64,000 nt of DNA from Bradyrhizobium sp. CCGE-LA001 (GTDB lineage Bacteria > Pseudomonadota > Alphaproteobacteria > Rhizobiales > Xanthobacteraceae). A model generated the notes under the pieces. That model did not search any database and was not told the DNA's origin. It worked only from the letters and a program-made list of their open reading frames with translations. The translations under genes were made by a program, and so were the position numbers. Each line of letters begins with the position of its first letter. Within the stretch, counting starts at the first letter, position 1. Below, in pieces: positions 27,905 through 36,645 of the stretch. Location of the stretch: the NCBI RefSeq assembly GCF_000296215.2, contig NZ_CP013949.1, forward strand, positions 3,031,501-3,095,500, in the 5' to 3' direction.

Positions 27905-29227
27905 TTATGCCGTTTCGGTCTTGGCGCTGCCGGTCGCGGTGCTGGTGCCCTCGGCTTCCTTGCCGAGGATGAAGGCGCGGCGCAGCGGCTTGATCACGAA
28001 CAGCGCCAGCAGCGCTGCCGTGGCGTTCAGCGCCACCGCCACCACGAACACCGCCTTCCAGCCATAAGCGGTCGAGATCACGCTGGCGAGCGGAACGAGC
28101 AGGGATGCCGTGCCCTTGGCGGTGTAGAGCATGCCGTTGTTGGTGGTCGCGAACTTCGAACCGAAGGTGTCGCCGCAGGTGGCGGGGAACAGCGAATAGA
28201 TCTCGCCGAACACGCCGAAATAGACCGCGGTCGCGAGCACGAACACGACAGGGATGTGGCCGTAAGCCGACAATATCAGGAGCATCACCGCCGCCGTGCC
28301 GAAGGCGATGAACATGGTGGGCTCGCGGCCGATCGTGTCGGAGACGAAGCCGAAGAAGGGACGGCCAAAGCCGTCGAAGATGCGGTCGAGCGAGATCGCG
28401 AAGGTCAGGGCTGCCATCTGGAAGCCGGCGAGGGTGACCGGCGTGTCGGCGATCTTGAAGTCGTGCGCGATCGGAGCGATCTGCGCCGCCGTCATCAGCC
28501 CGCCGGAGGCAACCATGACGAAAACGAGGTACATCACCCAGAAAACAGGGGTCCGCAGCACTTGCGGCGGGGTGAAGTCGATCTTGGTCTGCGGCAGGTT
28601 GAGCTGCTTCTTCTTCGGCGGAATCGAGATCCGCGGTGGCTGGATGAAGAAGGCGAGCACGAACACGATCAGGCCCTGGCCGATGCCGAAGGTGAGGAAC
28701 GCGTGCTGGTAGCCGCTCGACACGATCATGCTCGCGATCGGCACTACGGTGAGCGCAGCGCCGGCGCCGAAGCCGGCCGCGGTCGCGCCCGCGGCGAGGC
28801 CGCGGCGGTCGGGAAACCATTTCAGCGCGTTGCCGACGCAGGTGCCGTACACCGCGCCCGCGCCCATGCCGCCGATGATCGCGGCCGCGTAGAGCAGGGT
28901 GAGGCTGTCGGCATACGAGTTGAGAACCCACGAGAGCGCGATCATCGCGCCGCCGAACATGATGACGATGCGCGGGCCGTACTTGTCGACGAACCACGCC
29001 TCGACCGGCACCAGCCAGGTCTCGGTGACGACGAAGATGGTGAAAGCGAGCTGGATCGCGGCGCGTCCCCAATGATGGGCCGCGTCGATCGGATCGACAA
29101 ACAGCGTCCAGCCGTATTGCAGATTGGCGATCATCGCCATGCAGACGATGCCCATCGCGAGCTGGAGCCAGCGGAAGCCTGTGCGAAGCGGCGCGGCGGT
29201 GACGGCGCCATCGGGGCTGGAAATCAT
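27905..29227 (-). CDS. MFS transporter, oxalate:formate antiporter-like (copy 1)
   Basis: 440 aa, 12 predicted membrane helices, OxlT-type major facilitator. Features are the Arg-rich loop DKYGPRIV after TM2, GTCVGNALKWFPDRRGLAAG in mid-protein, and the charged residue in YTAKGTASLL near TM11, which plausibly corresponds to the substrate-binding Lys of Oxalobacter OxlT. It would exchange oxalate for formate or take up related dicarboxylates. The ATG at 29227 has GGGAGG upstream. An operator-like palindrome lies at 29326-29342. Copy 2 is directly upstream, and frc/oxc are about 10 kb away. Confidence 0.87.
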   Translation of the reverse strand: MISSPDGAVTAAPLRTGFRWLQLAMGIVCMAMIANLQYGWTLFVDPIDAAHHWGRAAIQLAFTIFVVTETWLVPVEAWFVDKYGPRIVIMFGGAMIALSWVLNSYADSLTLLYAAAIIGGMGAGAVYGTCVGNALKWFPDRRGLAAGATAAGFGAGAALTVVPIASMIVSSGYQHAFLTFGIGQGLIVFVLAFFIQPPRISIPPKKKQLNLPQTKIDFTPPQVLRTPVFWVMYLVFVMVASGGLMTAAQIAPIAHDFKIADTPVTLAGFQMAALTFAISLDRIFDGFGRPFFGFVSDTIGREPTMFIAFGTAAVMLLILSAYGHIPVVFVLATAVYFGVFGEIYSLFPATCGDTFGSKFATTNNGMLYTAKGTASLLVPLASVISTAYGWKAVFVVAVALNATAALLALFVIKPLRRAFILGKEAEGTSTATGSAKTETA

Positions 29228-29325
29228 CAAAACCTCCCAACGCCTGATTTGCTGTGACGCAGGATCGCAAGACGACCTGATGTCGCAATTATTGTGTCTT
29301 ATCGTCGCAGGCGTGGGTCGGAGAT

Positions 29326-29342
29326 TGGTATACGATATTCCA
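29326..29342. promoter_or_regulatory. Putative GntR operator, site 2 (first oxlT-like gene)
   Basis: TGGTATACGATATTCCA, matching the shared 17-bp palindrome with ATTCCA as its right half. It lies 98 nt upstream of the start of transporter copy 1. Confidence 0.6.
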
Positions 29343-29424
29343 GATTGCAAGCCTTAACTTGGCGCCGCGTTCACGAAATGCGGCGGGTTCCGCCCGGACG
29401 GCGATAGCGGCGATCCTTCGCGCC

Positions 29425-29458
29425 AAACGAAAACGCCCGGCCGTAAGGCCAGGCGTCT
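29425..29458 (-). terminator. Probable terminator of the second oxlT-like gene
   Basis: ACGCCCGGCC (29433-29442) pairs with GGCCAGGCGT (29447-29456) with one mismatch around GTAA. On the minus strand it ends in TTTTCG. It lies just past the stop of transporter copy 2. Confidence 0.6.
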
Positions 29459-29484
29459 TGTTCAATGAGCTGCGGCGAAGCCGG

Positions 29485-30774
29485 TCAGACCGTCGAGTTG
29501 GCGACCACGACCTTGCGCCAGGGTTTCAGCACCGCGATCGCCAGAACCGAGGCCAGGATGTTGGCGCCGGCTGCGATGATGAACACGGCGTCCCAGGTAC
29601 CCGACGATTGCTGCATGTAGTTGGCGATCGGCACCAGCAGCGCGGCGGTGCCCTTCGCGGTGTAGAGCAGGCCGGCATTGGTGGTCGCGAACTTGGCGCC
29701 GAACGTGTCGGTGCAGGTCGAGGGGAACAGCGAGTAGATCTCACCCCAGGCGAAGAACACGAAGCCCGAGAGCAGCACGAACCAGATCGGATCGTGGCCC
29801 CAGAGATAGAGCATCCAGATGCCGAACCCTTCCATGCCGAAGGCGATGAACATCGTGTTCTCGCGGCCGATCATGTCGGAGATCCAGCCGAAGAACGGAC
29901 GCGTCAGGCCGTTGAGCACGCGGTCGATCGTGGCCGCGAAGGTCACCGCCGTCATCGTCACCGCCATCAGCGTGACCGGCACGTTGTCGACCTTCCAGTC
30001 GGCCGCGATCGGCTTCAGATTGGCGGTCACCATCAACCCGCCGGCGCCAACGATCACGAACATGAAGTACATCAGCCAGAAGATCGGCTGACGCAGCACC
30101 TCGGTCGGCTGATAGTTGCGGCGGGTCTGCAGCAGATGGGCGTTCGCCACCACGTTCGGCACCTGGCCGGCCTTCGGCGACAGCAGGAAGAAGGCGAGGA
30201 TGCAGATGATGATGCCCTGTCCGAGACCGAAATAGAGGAAGGTGGTCTGGAAGCCGCTGTCCTTGATCATGGCCTGGATCGGCGCAACGGTCAGCGCGGA
30301 GCCCGCACCGAAACCGGCAGCCGTGATGCCCGCGGCAAGACCGCGCTTGTCCGGAAACCACTTCAGCGCGTTGCCGACGCAGGTGCCGTAGACGCCACCA
30401 GCGCCGATGCCGGCGATGATCATGCCGAGATAGTAACCGTTGAGCGTGGTGGCCTGGGCGTTGATCGCCCAGCCGATGGCGCAGAGCACGCCGCCGACCA
30501 GCACCACGATGCGCGGACCGTATTTGTCGACGAACCATCCCTCGACCGGGACCAGCCAGGTCTCGAACAGCACGAACAGCGTGAAGGCCCATTGGATCGA
30601 GGCGCGATCCCAGCCGAACGTCTTCTGGATATCAGGGACGAAGAACGTCCAGCCATATTGGTAGTTGGCGATCATCACCATCGCGCCTACGCCGATGGCC
30701 AATTGCGCCCAGCGATAAGCATCGCTCACACGAGCGACACTAGGGGCCGCCGCCGACTGCACCATGTCCGTCAT
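29485..30774 (-). CDS. MFS transporter, oxalate:formate antiporter-like (copy 2)
   Basis: 429 aa, 12-helix major facilitator closely similar to copy 1. It shares GTCVGNALKWFPDKRGLAAG, GEIYSLFPSTCTDTFGAKFATTN and YTAKGTAALLVPIANY. The conserved Lys in YTAKG probably sits in the substrate path, as in OxlT. The ATG at 30774 has GGGAGGG upstream; a TTG at 30789 would start within that Shine-Dalgarno. It has its own terminator and its own operator-like palindromes (30828 and 31110), so it is a separate unit from copy 1. The two copies may differ in substrate or affinity. Confidence 0.87.
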   Translation of the reverse strand: MTDMVQSAAAPSVARVSDAYRWAQLAIGVGAMVMIANYQYGWTFFVPDIQKTFGWDRASIQWAFTLFVLFETWLVPVEGWFVDKYGPRIVVLVGGVLCAIGWAINAQATTLNGYYLGMIIAGIGAGGVYGTCVGNALKWFPDKRGLAAGITAAGFGAGSALTVAPIQAMIKDSGFQTTFLYFGLGQGIIICILAFFLLSPKAGQVPNVVANAHLLQTRRNYQPTEVLRQPIFWLMYFMFVIVGAGGLMVTANLKPIAADWKVDNVPVTLMAVTMTAVTFAATIDRVLNGLTRPFFGWISDMIGRENTMFIAFGMEGFGIWMLYLWGHDPIWFVLLSGFVFFAWGEIYSLFPSTCTDTFGAKFATTNAGLLYTAKGTAALLVPIANYMQQSSGTWDAVFIIAAGANILASVLAIAVLKPWRKVVVANSTV

Positions 30775-30827
30775 TAAAAACCCTCCCAAACGCGCCGATC
30801 ATTTTTAAGCATGCGCTGGGCGCATCC

Positions 30828-30844
30828 TGGTATGCATTATGCCA
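30828..30844. promoter_or_regulatory. Putative GntR operator, site 3 (second oxlT-like gene)
   Basis: TGGTATGCATTATGCCA, a close match to the shared palindrome, 53 nt upstream of the start of transporter copy 2. Confidence 0.65.
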
Positions 30845-31025
30845 AGATTCAAGCGAGGGACTGGAGGGTGCGGCGAAATAGCGCGGGTCTTCCCCATGCG
30901 CCATCAGCGGGAAAATGTAAAGCCCCAATCGCTGCCGTGTGCCGGCGGTGAGGGGGGCTTTTTCCAATCAAACTGTTGATTTTACGGATGTTTTTATCCG
31001 GGGCGGCAAGGCCGCGCGGATCCGA

Positions 31026-31097
31026 ATGAAGCGGCGAAGCTGGGGATTTTTAGCGCCGGCACTGTTCCTGCTGACCGGGTGTGCAACGGCTCGGTGA
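31026..31097 (+). CDS. Possible tiny lipoprotein (23 aa)
   Basis: The ATG frame encodes a basic start (MKRRSWG), a hydrophobic stretch (FLAPALFLL) and a lipobox LTGC followed by ATAR. This is what a minimal secreted lipoprotein would look like. There is no strong Shine-Dalgarno, and at this length chance cannot be excluded. Confidence 0.3.
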   Translation: MKRRSWGFLAPALFLLTGCATAR

Positions 31098-31109
31098 GCA
31101 CGCGATTCC

Positions 31110-31126
31110 TGGAATTCTATATTCCA
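31110..31126. promoter_or_regulatory. Putative GntR operator, site 4
   Basis: TGGAATTCTATATTCCA, a palindrome whose outer 6+6 bases are exactly complementary. It fits the shared pattern with A/T at the variable positions. It lies 335 nt upstream of transporter copy 2. Confidence 0.45.
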
Positions 31127-31178
31127 GAAGTCCAGCCTGCGGCAATTTGGCGTGTGCGGCGGCGCGGATTGCGCCGCC

Positions 31179-32678
31179 TCACGCCGCCGACGTCCGAAGC
31201 CGGCTGTAGCCTTCCTGGATCACGGACCAGAACAGCGCGACCAGACCGAGCGCCATGATCGTGCTGACGAGGCCGTTGGAGAAGAACACGCCGAGCGAGC
31301 CCTGCGATCCCAGCAGCGATTGGCGGAAGGCTTCCTCAGCCTTGTCGCCGAGCACGATGGCGAGCACCAGCGGTGCGAGCGGGTAGTTGCACTTCTTCAG
31401 GAGATAGCCGAGCACGCCGAACACCAGCATCAGCATCACGTCGAAGGTGCTGTTGTGCACCGAATAGGCGCCGATCGCGCACAGCACCAGGATCAGCGGC
31501 GCGATGATGCCGAAGGGCACGCGGAGGATCGCGGCGAAGATCGGCACGCAGGTGAGCACGACGATGAGGCCGGCGAGATTGCCGAGATACATCGAGGCGA
31601 TCAGGCCCCAGACGAATTCCTTCTGCTCGACGAACAGCATGGGACCGGGCTGCAGGCCCCAGATCAGCAAGCCGCCGAGCAGAACGGCGGCAGTCGGGGA
31701 GCCGGGCACGCCGAGCGAGAGCATCGGCAGCAGCGCCGCGGTGCCTGCGGCATGCGCGGCCGTCTCCGGCGCGATGACGCCCTCGACCTCGCCCTTGCCG
31801 AAATTGTTGCCGCGCCGCGCGAGTCGCTTGGCGATGCCGTAGCTCATGAAGGATGCCGGTGTTGCGCCGGCGGGCGTCACGCCCATCCAGCAGCCGATCA
31901 GGCAGGAGCGCAGCGAGGTCATCCAATAGGCGGGCAGCTCCCGCCAGGTCTGCAGCACCACCCGAAGGTTGATGCTGGCCTTGCCGCCGCGGAACGCCAG
32001 CCCTTCCTCCATGGTCAGCAGGATCTCGCCGATGCCGAACAGGCCGATCACGGCGATCAGGAAGTCGAATCCGTTGAGCAGCTCGGTGACCCCGAAGGTC
32101 AGCCGCAACTGTCCGGTGATCGAATCCAGGCCGACCGCGGCGAGTGCAAAGCCAATCATCATCGCCGCGATGGTCTTGAACGGCGGCTCCTTGCTGAGGC
32201 CAACGAAGGAGCAGAAGGCGAGGAAGTACACCGCGAACTTCTCCGCCGGCCCAAATCGCAACGCGAAGCCTGCAACGAGCGGCGCGACCAGCGTGATCAT
32301 GATGACGGCGAACAATGCGCCCACGAACGAGGAGGTGAAGGCCGCGGTCAGGGCTTCGCCGGGCTTGCCCTGTTGCGCCATCGGATAGCCGTCGAAGGTG
32401 GTCGCGACCGACCATGGCTCGCCCGGTATGTTGAACAGGATCGAGGTGATGGCGCCGCCGAACAATGCACCCCAATAGATGCAGGACAGCATGATGATTG
32501 CCGACGTCGGCGGCATGCTGAAGGTGAGGGGGAGGAGGATCGCGACGCCATTGGCGCCGCCTAACCCCGGCAGCACGCCGATGATGACCCCGAGCGTGAT
32601 GCCGATGACCATCAGCATGATGTTGTAGGGCTGCAGGGCGACCGCGAAGCCGTGAAACAGATTGGCCAACTCTTCCAT
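31179..32678 (-). CDS. tctA: Tripartite tricarboxylate (TTT) transporter, large membrane subunit TctA
   Basis: 499 aa, about 12 membrane helices, TctA family. It shows the typical IGVLPGLGGANGVAILLPLTF early in the protein and PASFMSYGIAKRLARRGNNFGKGEVEGVIAPETA in the middle. It forms the channel part of a binding-protein-dependent secondary transporter for a carboxylate. Last gene of tctC-tctB-tctA on the minus strand. The substrate is unknown, but the oxalate context and an operator-like site upstream of tctC suggest a small organic acid. Confidence 0.92.
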   Translation of the reverse strand: MEELANLFHGFAVALQPYNIMLMVIGITLGVIIGVLPGLGGANGVAILLPLTFSMPPTSAIIMLSCIYWGALFGGAITSILFNIPGEPWSVATTFDGYPMAQQGKPGEALTAAFTSSFVGALFAVIMITLVAPLVAGFALRFGPAEKFAVYFLAFCSFVGLSKEPPFKTIAAMMIGFALAAVGLDSITGQLRLTFGVTELLNGFDFLIAVIGLFGIGEILLTMEEGLAFRGGKASINLRVVLQTWRELPAYWMTSLRSCLIGCWMGVTPAGATPASFMSYGIAKRLARRGNNFGKGEVEGVIAPETAAHAAGTAALLPMLSLGVPGSPTAAVLLGGLLIWGLQPGPMLFVEQKEFVWGLIASMYLGNLAGLIVVLTCVPIFAAILRVPFGIIAPLILVLCAIGAYSVHNSTFDVMLMLVFGVLGYLLKKCNYPLAPLVLAIVLGDKAEEAFRQSLLGSQGSLGVFFSNGLVSTIMALGLVALFWSVIQEGYSRLRTSAA

Positions 32679-32738
32679 ATCGATACGTCCTGCAACAGTA
32701 ACGGAAATGACGGGTCAGTGTTTACAGACGAAGCTCTC

Positions 32739-33230
32739 TTACAGACCGAGCCATTCCTCGATCGGGCCCTTGGGCAGCGGGACCAGGAACCAGCGCTCGA
32801 ACACCAGATAGGTCACAACCGGCATGCCGACCGCGATTGCGAGGGTTGTTAGCCAGCGATAGCCGCCAAGCCAGCGCATGAACCAGGCGATGAACACCAT
32901 GGAGGCGACGTAGAGCCCGATGAACGGCATCGAGCCGACATAGATCGCGGTGGGAATGACGACGCTCATGACCTGACGAAGCTGACCCCATTCCGCGAAC
33001 AGGCGGCCGTCGTCGTCGCGTTGCGCGTTCCACAGGTTAATGGCGCTCGAGGCGACGATGGCGGCGCCGATATAGAAGGGGAAGAAGCCCGCACGCGGGC
33101 CCTCCGCACCCCAGTTGATGCCGGCCTTGAGGCTGCCGAAGATCACGATCAGGCCGAACACGCCGATCAGCAGCGCCATGCCGATTTCCAGCGTCTTGTG
33201 GGCCGGACCAGTTTCGGATCGTTGAGTCAT
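32739..33230 (-). CDS. tctB: TTT transporter small membrane subunit TctB
   Basis: 163 aa with four predicted membrane helices (about 17-35, 48-66, 85-110 and 125-150), the TctB layout. It partners TctA, whose gene begins 60 nt further on. The sequence GPRAGFFPFYIG early in the protein is typical of TctB. The product is annotated from topology and gene order, since the family is poorly conserved. Confidence 0.87.
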   Translation of the reverse strand: MTQRSETGPAHKTLEIGMALLIGVFGLIVIFGSLKAGINWGAEGPRAGFFPFYIGAAIVASSAINLWNAQRDDDGRLFAEWGQLRQVMSVVIPTAIYVGSMPFIGLYVASMVFIAWFMRWLGGYRWLTTLAIAVGMPVVTYLVFERWFLVPLPKGPIEEWLGL

Positions 33231-33318
33231 GGGACCTCCAGGCGAAATCGCAAGTCGTTCGCGGGTCGTGCCAGACGGGAGGACGGCGAGCGTCCTCAGC
33301 CGCCGTCGATGTCGCCGA

Positions 33319-34326
33319 TCAATTCCCCGAGGCGAGGAAGCCGGCTTCCTTCATCAAGTCTTGGTGGCGCTTCTCCTCGGTCTCGATCCACTTGGCGTAT
33401 TCGGCGCCAGTTAGGAAGGTCGTGTTGAAGGCGCCGCTCTTCATGAAGTCCTGCCACTCCGGCGTGGCGCGGACCTTCTTGAACAACTCGACGTAATATT
33501 CGATCTGATCCTTGGTGGCCTTGGGCGACATGAAGATGCCACGCAACATGAGATATTCCATCGCGAGGCCCTGCGACTTGCAGGTCGGAATATCCTTCCA
33601 GGCCTTGCCGTCCGCGATCGGTTCGTCATAGGCCATCGGCTGGGCGTCGAACACGCAGAGTGGACGGAGCTTGCCGCCGCGCCATTGCGCCACCGCCTCG
33701 ATCGGATTGTTGACGGTGGAATCGACGTGATTGCCGACGAGCTGAACGGCGACTTCGCCGCCGCCCTTGTAGGGGATGTAGGTGAATTTCGCCTCGATCG
33801 CCTTCTCGAGGCCGACCGTGATGATCTGGTCTTCCTGCTTGGAGCCGGTGCCCCCCATCTTGAACATGCCGGTCGGCGCCTTCTTCGCGGCGTCGACGTA
33901 GTCCTTGACGGTGGCGTACGGCTTCTCGGCGTTCACCCAGAGCACGAACTCGTCGAGCGCCAGCATCGCAACCGGCGTCAGATCCTTCCAGTTGAAAGGA
34001 ATGCCCGTCGCCAGCGGCGTCGTGAACAGGTTGGACAGCGTGATGATGATCTTGTGCGGATTGCCCGACGAGGTCTTCAGGTCGAGGAAGCCTTCGCCGC
34101 CCGCGCCGCCGGCCTTGTTGATGACGACCAGCGGCTGCTTCATCAGATTGTGTTTGGTGACGATGCCCTGGATGGTGCGGGCCATCTGATCGGCGCCGCC
34201 GCCGGTGCCCGCAGGCACGATGAACTCGACCGGACGGACCGGCTCCCAGGCCGCACGGCTTGCAGTGCTGCTGGCGCACGACATCGCGATTGCCGCCAAA
34301 GCGACATTCAGAACGAATGGCTTCAT
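33319..34326 (-). CDS. tctC: TTT transporter periplasmic substrate-binding protein TctC
   Basis: 335 aa. The signal peptide (MKPFVLNVALAAIAMSCASSTASRA) ends near residue 25. The mature part is a Bug/TctC-type binding protein with VEFIVPAGTGGGADQMARTI at its start and YIPYKGGGEVAVQLVGNHVD in the middle, both typical of the family. It captures a carboxylate for TctBA. The ATG at 34326 has GGGAGAG upstream. First gene of the operon; an operator-like palindrome lies at 34605-34621, 278 nt upstream. Confidence 0.92.
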   Translation of the reverse strand: MKPFVLNVALAAIAMSCASSTASRAAWEPVRPVEFIVPAGTGGGADQMARTIQGIVTKHNLMKQPLVVINKAGGAGGEGFLDLKTSSGNPHKIIITLSNLFTTPLATGIPFNWKDLTPVAMLALDEFVLWVNAEKPYATVKDYVDAAKKAPTGMFKMGGTGSKQEDQIITVGLEKAIEAKFTYIPYKGGGEVAVQLVGNHVDSTVNNPIEAVAQWRGGKLRPLCVFDAQPMAYDEPIADGKAWKDIPTCKSQGLAMEYLMLRGIFMSPKATKDQIEYYVELFKKVRATPEWQDFMKSGAFNTTFLTGAEYAKWIETEEKRHQDLMKEAGFLASGN

Positions 34327-34604
34327 CTGTCTCTCTCCCTGTCGAACCCTCAACGCAGCCGCTCTTTGTCGGCTTGCGCTAGCCCATCTCGAGTCACATG
34401 CCCCGGAGTTACCCTTTAGGTCTAGTCCCCGTGGCCGTCCCGATCAAAACTCTATGAGCAGGGATAACGCGCGGCATCCGCTTCTTTCGGCTAAGGGCTT
34501 CGCCAATGGGGCGTGGCAACGTTGCCTCTCGGCCCTTCCCGTCCTGCGTTACGTTTCCCCGTCCTTACACTTTTGAATCGCGCAATCGTTCTTGTTTGAA
34601 TGGA

Positions 34605-34621
34605 TGGTATGCGAAATGCCA
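34605..34621. promoter_or_regulatory. Putative GntR operator, site 5 (tctCBA)
   Basis: TGGTATGCGAAATGCCA, a good match to the shared 17-bp palindrome, in the gap between the first TTT operon and the 45-aa gene. Confidence 0.6.
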
Positions 34622-34705
34622 GTAGACAAACAATCGGAATCGTCGGTTGGCCTTGGCGGACTAATCGTCGCAGTTGCGCGCGCCGCGAGGGGAGAGCGCT
34701 GCCAA

Positions 34706-34736
34706 ACAGAAATGGCCCCGACAGGCGGGGCCATTT
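34706..34736 (-). terminator. Hairpin terminator after the 45-aa gene
   Basis: A perfect 11-bp stem, AAATGGCCCCG (34710-34720) with CGGGGCCATTT (34726-34736), and a 5-nt loop. It lies 64 nt past the stop of the small minus-strand gene. The symmetric A/T flanks mean it could work in both directions. Confidence 0.65.
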
Positions 34737-34799
34737 GGTCAAACAACGTGTTTTTAGCTTCTGCCATCGCCCATCCGGGTGAGGGCAGCGAAGACCGTC

Positions 34800-34937
34800 T
34801 TACAGGCCGAAGCGCGGCAAATCCCCGTTACGATTGGAGATTTCGGCGCTGGCCATCAGCAGGCCGTCGATCGCGGCCATCAGGCGGGCGAACAGGGAGG
34901 AAGAGGGCGCGAGAGCGACGGAAGCGGTCTTGGACAT
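34800..34937 (-). CDS. Small protein of unknown function (45 aa)
   Basis: Begins MSKTASVALAPSSSLFARLM and ends NRNGDLPRFGL, with an amphipathic helix of about 20 residues between (FARLMAAIDGLLMASAEI). AAGGG lies 9 nt before the ATG and a hairpin terminator follows, so it looks like a complete small unit. It somewhat resembles short DUF1127-type proteins, but not enough to assign. An operator-like palindrome at 34995-35011, 57 nt upstream, ties it to the oxalate regulon. Confidence 0.65.
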   Translation of the reverse strand: MSKTASVALAPSSSLFARLMAAIDGLLMASAEISNRNGDLPRFGL

Positions 34938-35278
34938 CGGAAATCCCTTTCTTGAGAACAGTCAGTCTTGCTGCCTCATTTCGAAAGGCAATCTATGTAT
35001 ACCAGATGCCACTGTCCATCCGCGAGTTTGCATAGCAGCATGCGGCCTCTCGCATTGCAGCATAATGCCGCGTTAACGGGCCCGTCTCGGACATAAAGTT
35101 GCCGGCGCCTGCGAGAAAGCGGTCCTTTCGCCGCTGATGGCGCGAAACGCGGGCGAATCGTCCCGGCCACGCGAGCGGTATCGGCAAGGTCTGCCGCACT
35201 GCAACAGGCGGGCCTTGGCAGGCCCTTGCAAAGCGGCTAGTGGTCCGCCCCCTATCCAATCAACCGTCAGAGTGGTTC
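34938..35278. other. Divergent intergenic region
   Basis: 341 nt between the 45-aa gene and the Hsp70-like gene. It holds the operator-like palindrome at 34995-35011; nothing else is recognisable. Confidence 0.45.
34995..35011. promoter_or_regulatory. Putative GntR operator, site 6 (45-aa gene)
   Basis: ATGTATACCAGATGCCA: the right half is perfect and the left half matches 4 of 6 positions of the shared palindrome. It lies 57 nt upstream of the 45-aa gene, the same distance as the site nearest gntR. Confidence 0.5.
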
Positions 35279-36610
35279 ATGTCGAGCGCCTCGCCCGCCG
35301 TCTCGATCGGCATCGATTTTGGGACCAGCAACACGGTCGTCGCGCTCGCGGCGGACGACCGCCGGGTCGAAGCCATCCGTTTCGACCATGGTGGACAGCG
35401 CCACAGCGTCTATGTGTCCGCGCTGTGCTTCTGGGAGGACCGTCCGGGCGCCGGCGCCCAGGCCGAGGGCGGCCCATGGGCGATCGAGCAGTTTCTCGAA
35501 GGCCGGCACGTCTATCGCTTCCTCCAGTCGTTCAAGACCTTTGCGGCCAGCAGCAGCTTCAACACCACGCAAGTGTTCCGGCAGCGCTACAAGTTCGAGG
35601 ACATCCTGGCCGCGTTCCTGCGGACGCTGGCGCGTCATGGCGGCGACAGGTTCGGCTTCGAGACCTCCAACATCACTGTCGGGCGTCCCGTGCGCTTCGC
35701 CGGCGGCAATCCCGACGAGGCGCTGGCGATGCAGCGTTACCGCGCCGCGTTCGAGCGTCTGGGGGCCGGCCACGCCCGCTATGTCTACGAGCCCGTCGGC
35801 GCCGCGTTCTCCTTTGCCCGCAGGCTGGAGCGCGATGCCACCGTGCTGGTGGCCGATTTCGGCGGCGGCACCAGCGATTTCTCCGTGATGCGCTTCTCGC
35901 GCGCCGGCGGCGTCTTGCGCGCCGAGCCGCTCGGCCACGCCGGCATCGGCATTGCCGGCGACACGTTCGACTACCGCATCGTTGATCACATCGTCTCGCC
36001 GCGCCTCGGCAAGGGCTCCAGCTTCCGCTCCTTCGACAAGGTGCTGCCGGTCCCCAGCGGCCATTACACCAACCTCGCGCGCTGGCATCAGCTCGCGATG
36101 ATGAAGAGCAACGGCGATCTGCGCGAGCTCCGTGAGCTGGCGCGTACCGCGCTGAAGCCGAAGCTGCTCGAGGATTTCATCACCATCGTCGATCTCGATC
36201 TCGGCTTTTCGCTCTACCGCGCAGTGTCCGACGCCAAGGTCGCGTTGTCGGCGCAGGACGAGGTGGATTTCCGCTTCAAAGGCGGAGGCGTCGACATCGG
36301 TGCGGCCATCACACGGAAGAATTTCGACTCCTGGATCGCCGACGACATCGCCCGGCTGGGTGCCACCGTGGACAAGGTGCTTGGCCAAGCCGGCATCACC
36401 GCGCGCGAGGTGGAGAAGGTGTTCTTGACTGGCGGCACGTCCTTCGTGCCCGCCGTCCGAAAGCTTTTCGCCGAGCGCTTTGGCAATGAGCGGCTGATGT
36501 CGGGCGACCAGTTCGAGTCGATCGCCTATGGTCTCGCGCTGATCGGCCACAGTCCTGATCCGCACCGCTGGACGGCGGATGGCGGGCTCGCGCCGAAGGC
36601 GGGCGGATAG
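35279..36610 (+). CDS. Hsp70-like ATPase of the YegD type
   Basis: 443 aa, actin/Hsp70 ATPase fold without the C-terminal substrate-binding domain of DnaK. The motifs are phosphate-1 (IGIDFGTSNTVVAL, about 10-23), phosphate-2 (VADFGGGTSDFSVM, about 193-206) and adenosine (KVFLTGGTSFVPAVRKLF, about 380-397). Length and motif spacing fit E. coli YegD. It is presumably an atypical cytoplasmic chaperone; the client is unknown. The ATG at 35279 begins just before the fold; a GTG at 35240 would add 13 residues. It stands alone on the plus strand. Confidence 0.87.
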   Translation: MSSASPAVSIGIDFGTSNTVVALAADDRRVEAIRFDHGGQRHSVYVSALCFWEDRPGAGAQAEGGPWAIEQFLEGRHVYRFLQSFKTFAASSSFNTTQVFRQRYKFEDILAAFLRTLARHGGDRFGFETSNITVGRPVRFAGGNPDEALAMQRYRAAFERLGAGHARYVYEPVGAAFSFARRLERDATVLVADFGGGTSDFSVMRFSRAGGVLRAEPLGHAGIGIAGDTFDYRIVDHIVSPRLGKGSSFRSFDKVLPVPSGHYTNLARWHQLAMMKSNGDLRELRELARTALKPKLLEDFITIVDLDLGFSLYRAVSDAKVALSAQDEVDFRFKGGGVDIGAAITRKNFDSWIADDIARLGATVDKVLGQAGITAREVEKVFLTGGTSFVPAVRKLFAERFGNERLMSGDQFESIAYGLALIGHSPDPHRWTADGGLAPKAGG

Positions 36611-36645
36611 GGAACGACGAGACGGGGCTGCTGCGCTGAAAGCCA

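Larger units (their letters stand above)
30775..31178. other. Intergenic region with two operator-like palindromes
   Basis: 404 nt between the second oxlT-like gene and the end of tctA. It holds the palindromes at 30828-30844 and 31110-31126, a tiny possible lipoprotein frame at 31026-31097, and a GC hairpin (GGCGGCGC/GCGCCGCC, 31158-31178) just past the tctA stop that could help end tctCBA transcription. Confidence 0.5.
34327..34799. other. Intergenic region upstream of tctC
   Basis: 473 nt holding the leader of tctC, the operator-like palindrome at 34605-34621 and a strong hairpin at 34710-34736. I see no gene here. Confidence 0.5.
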
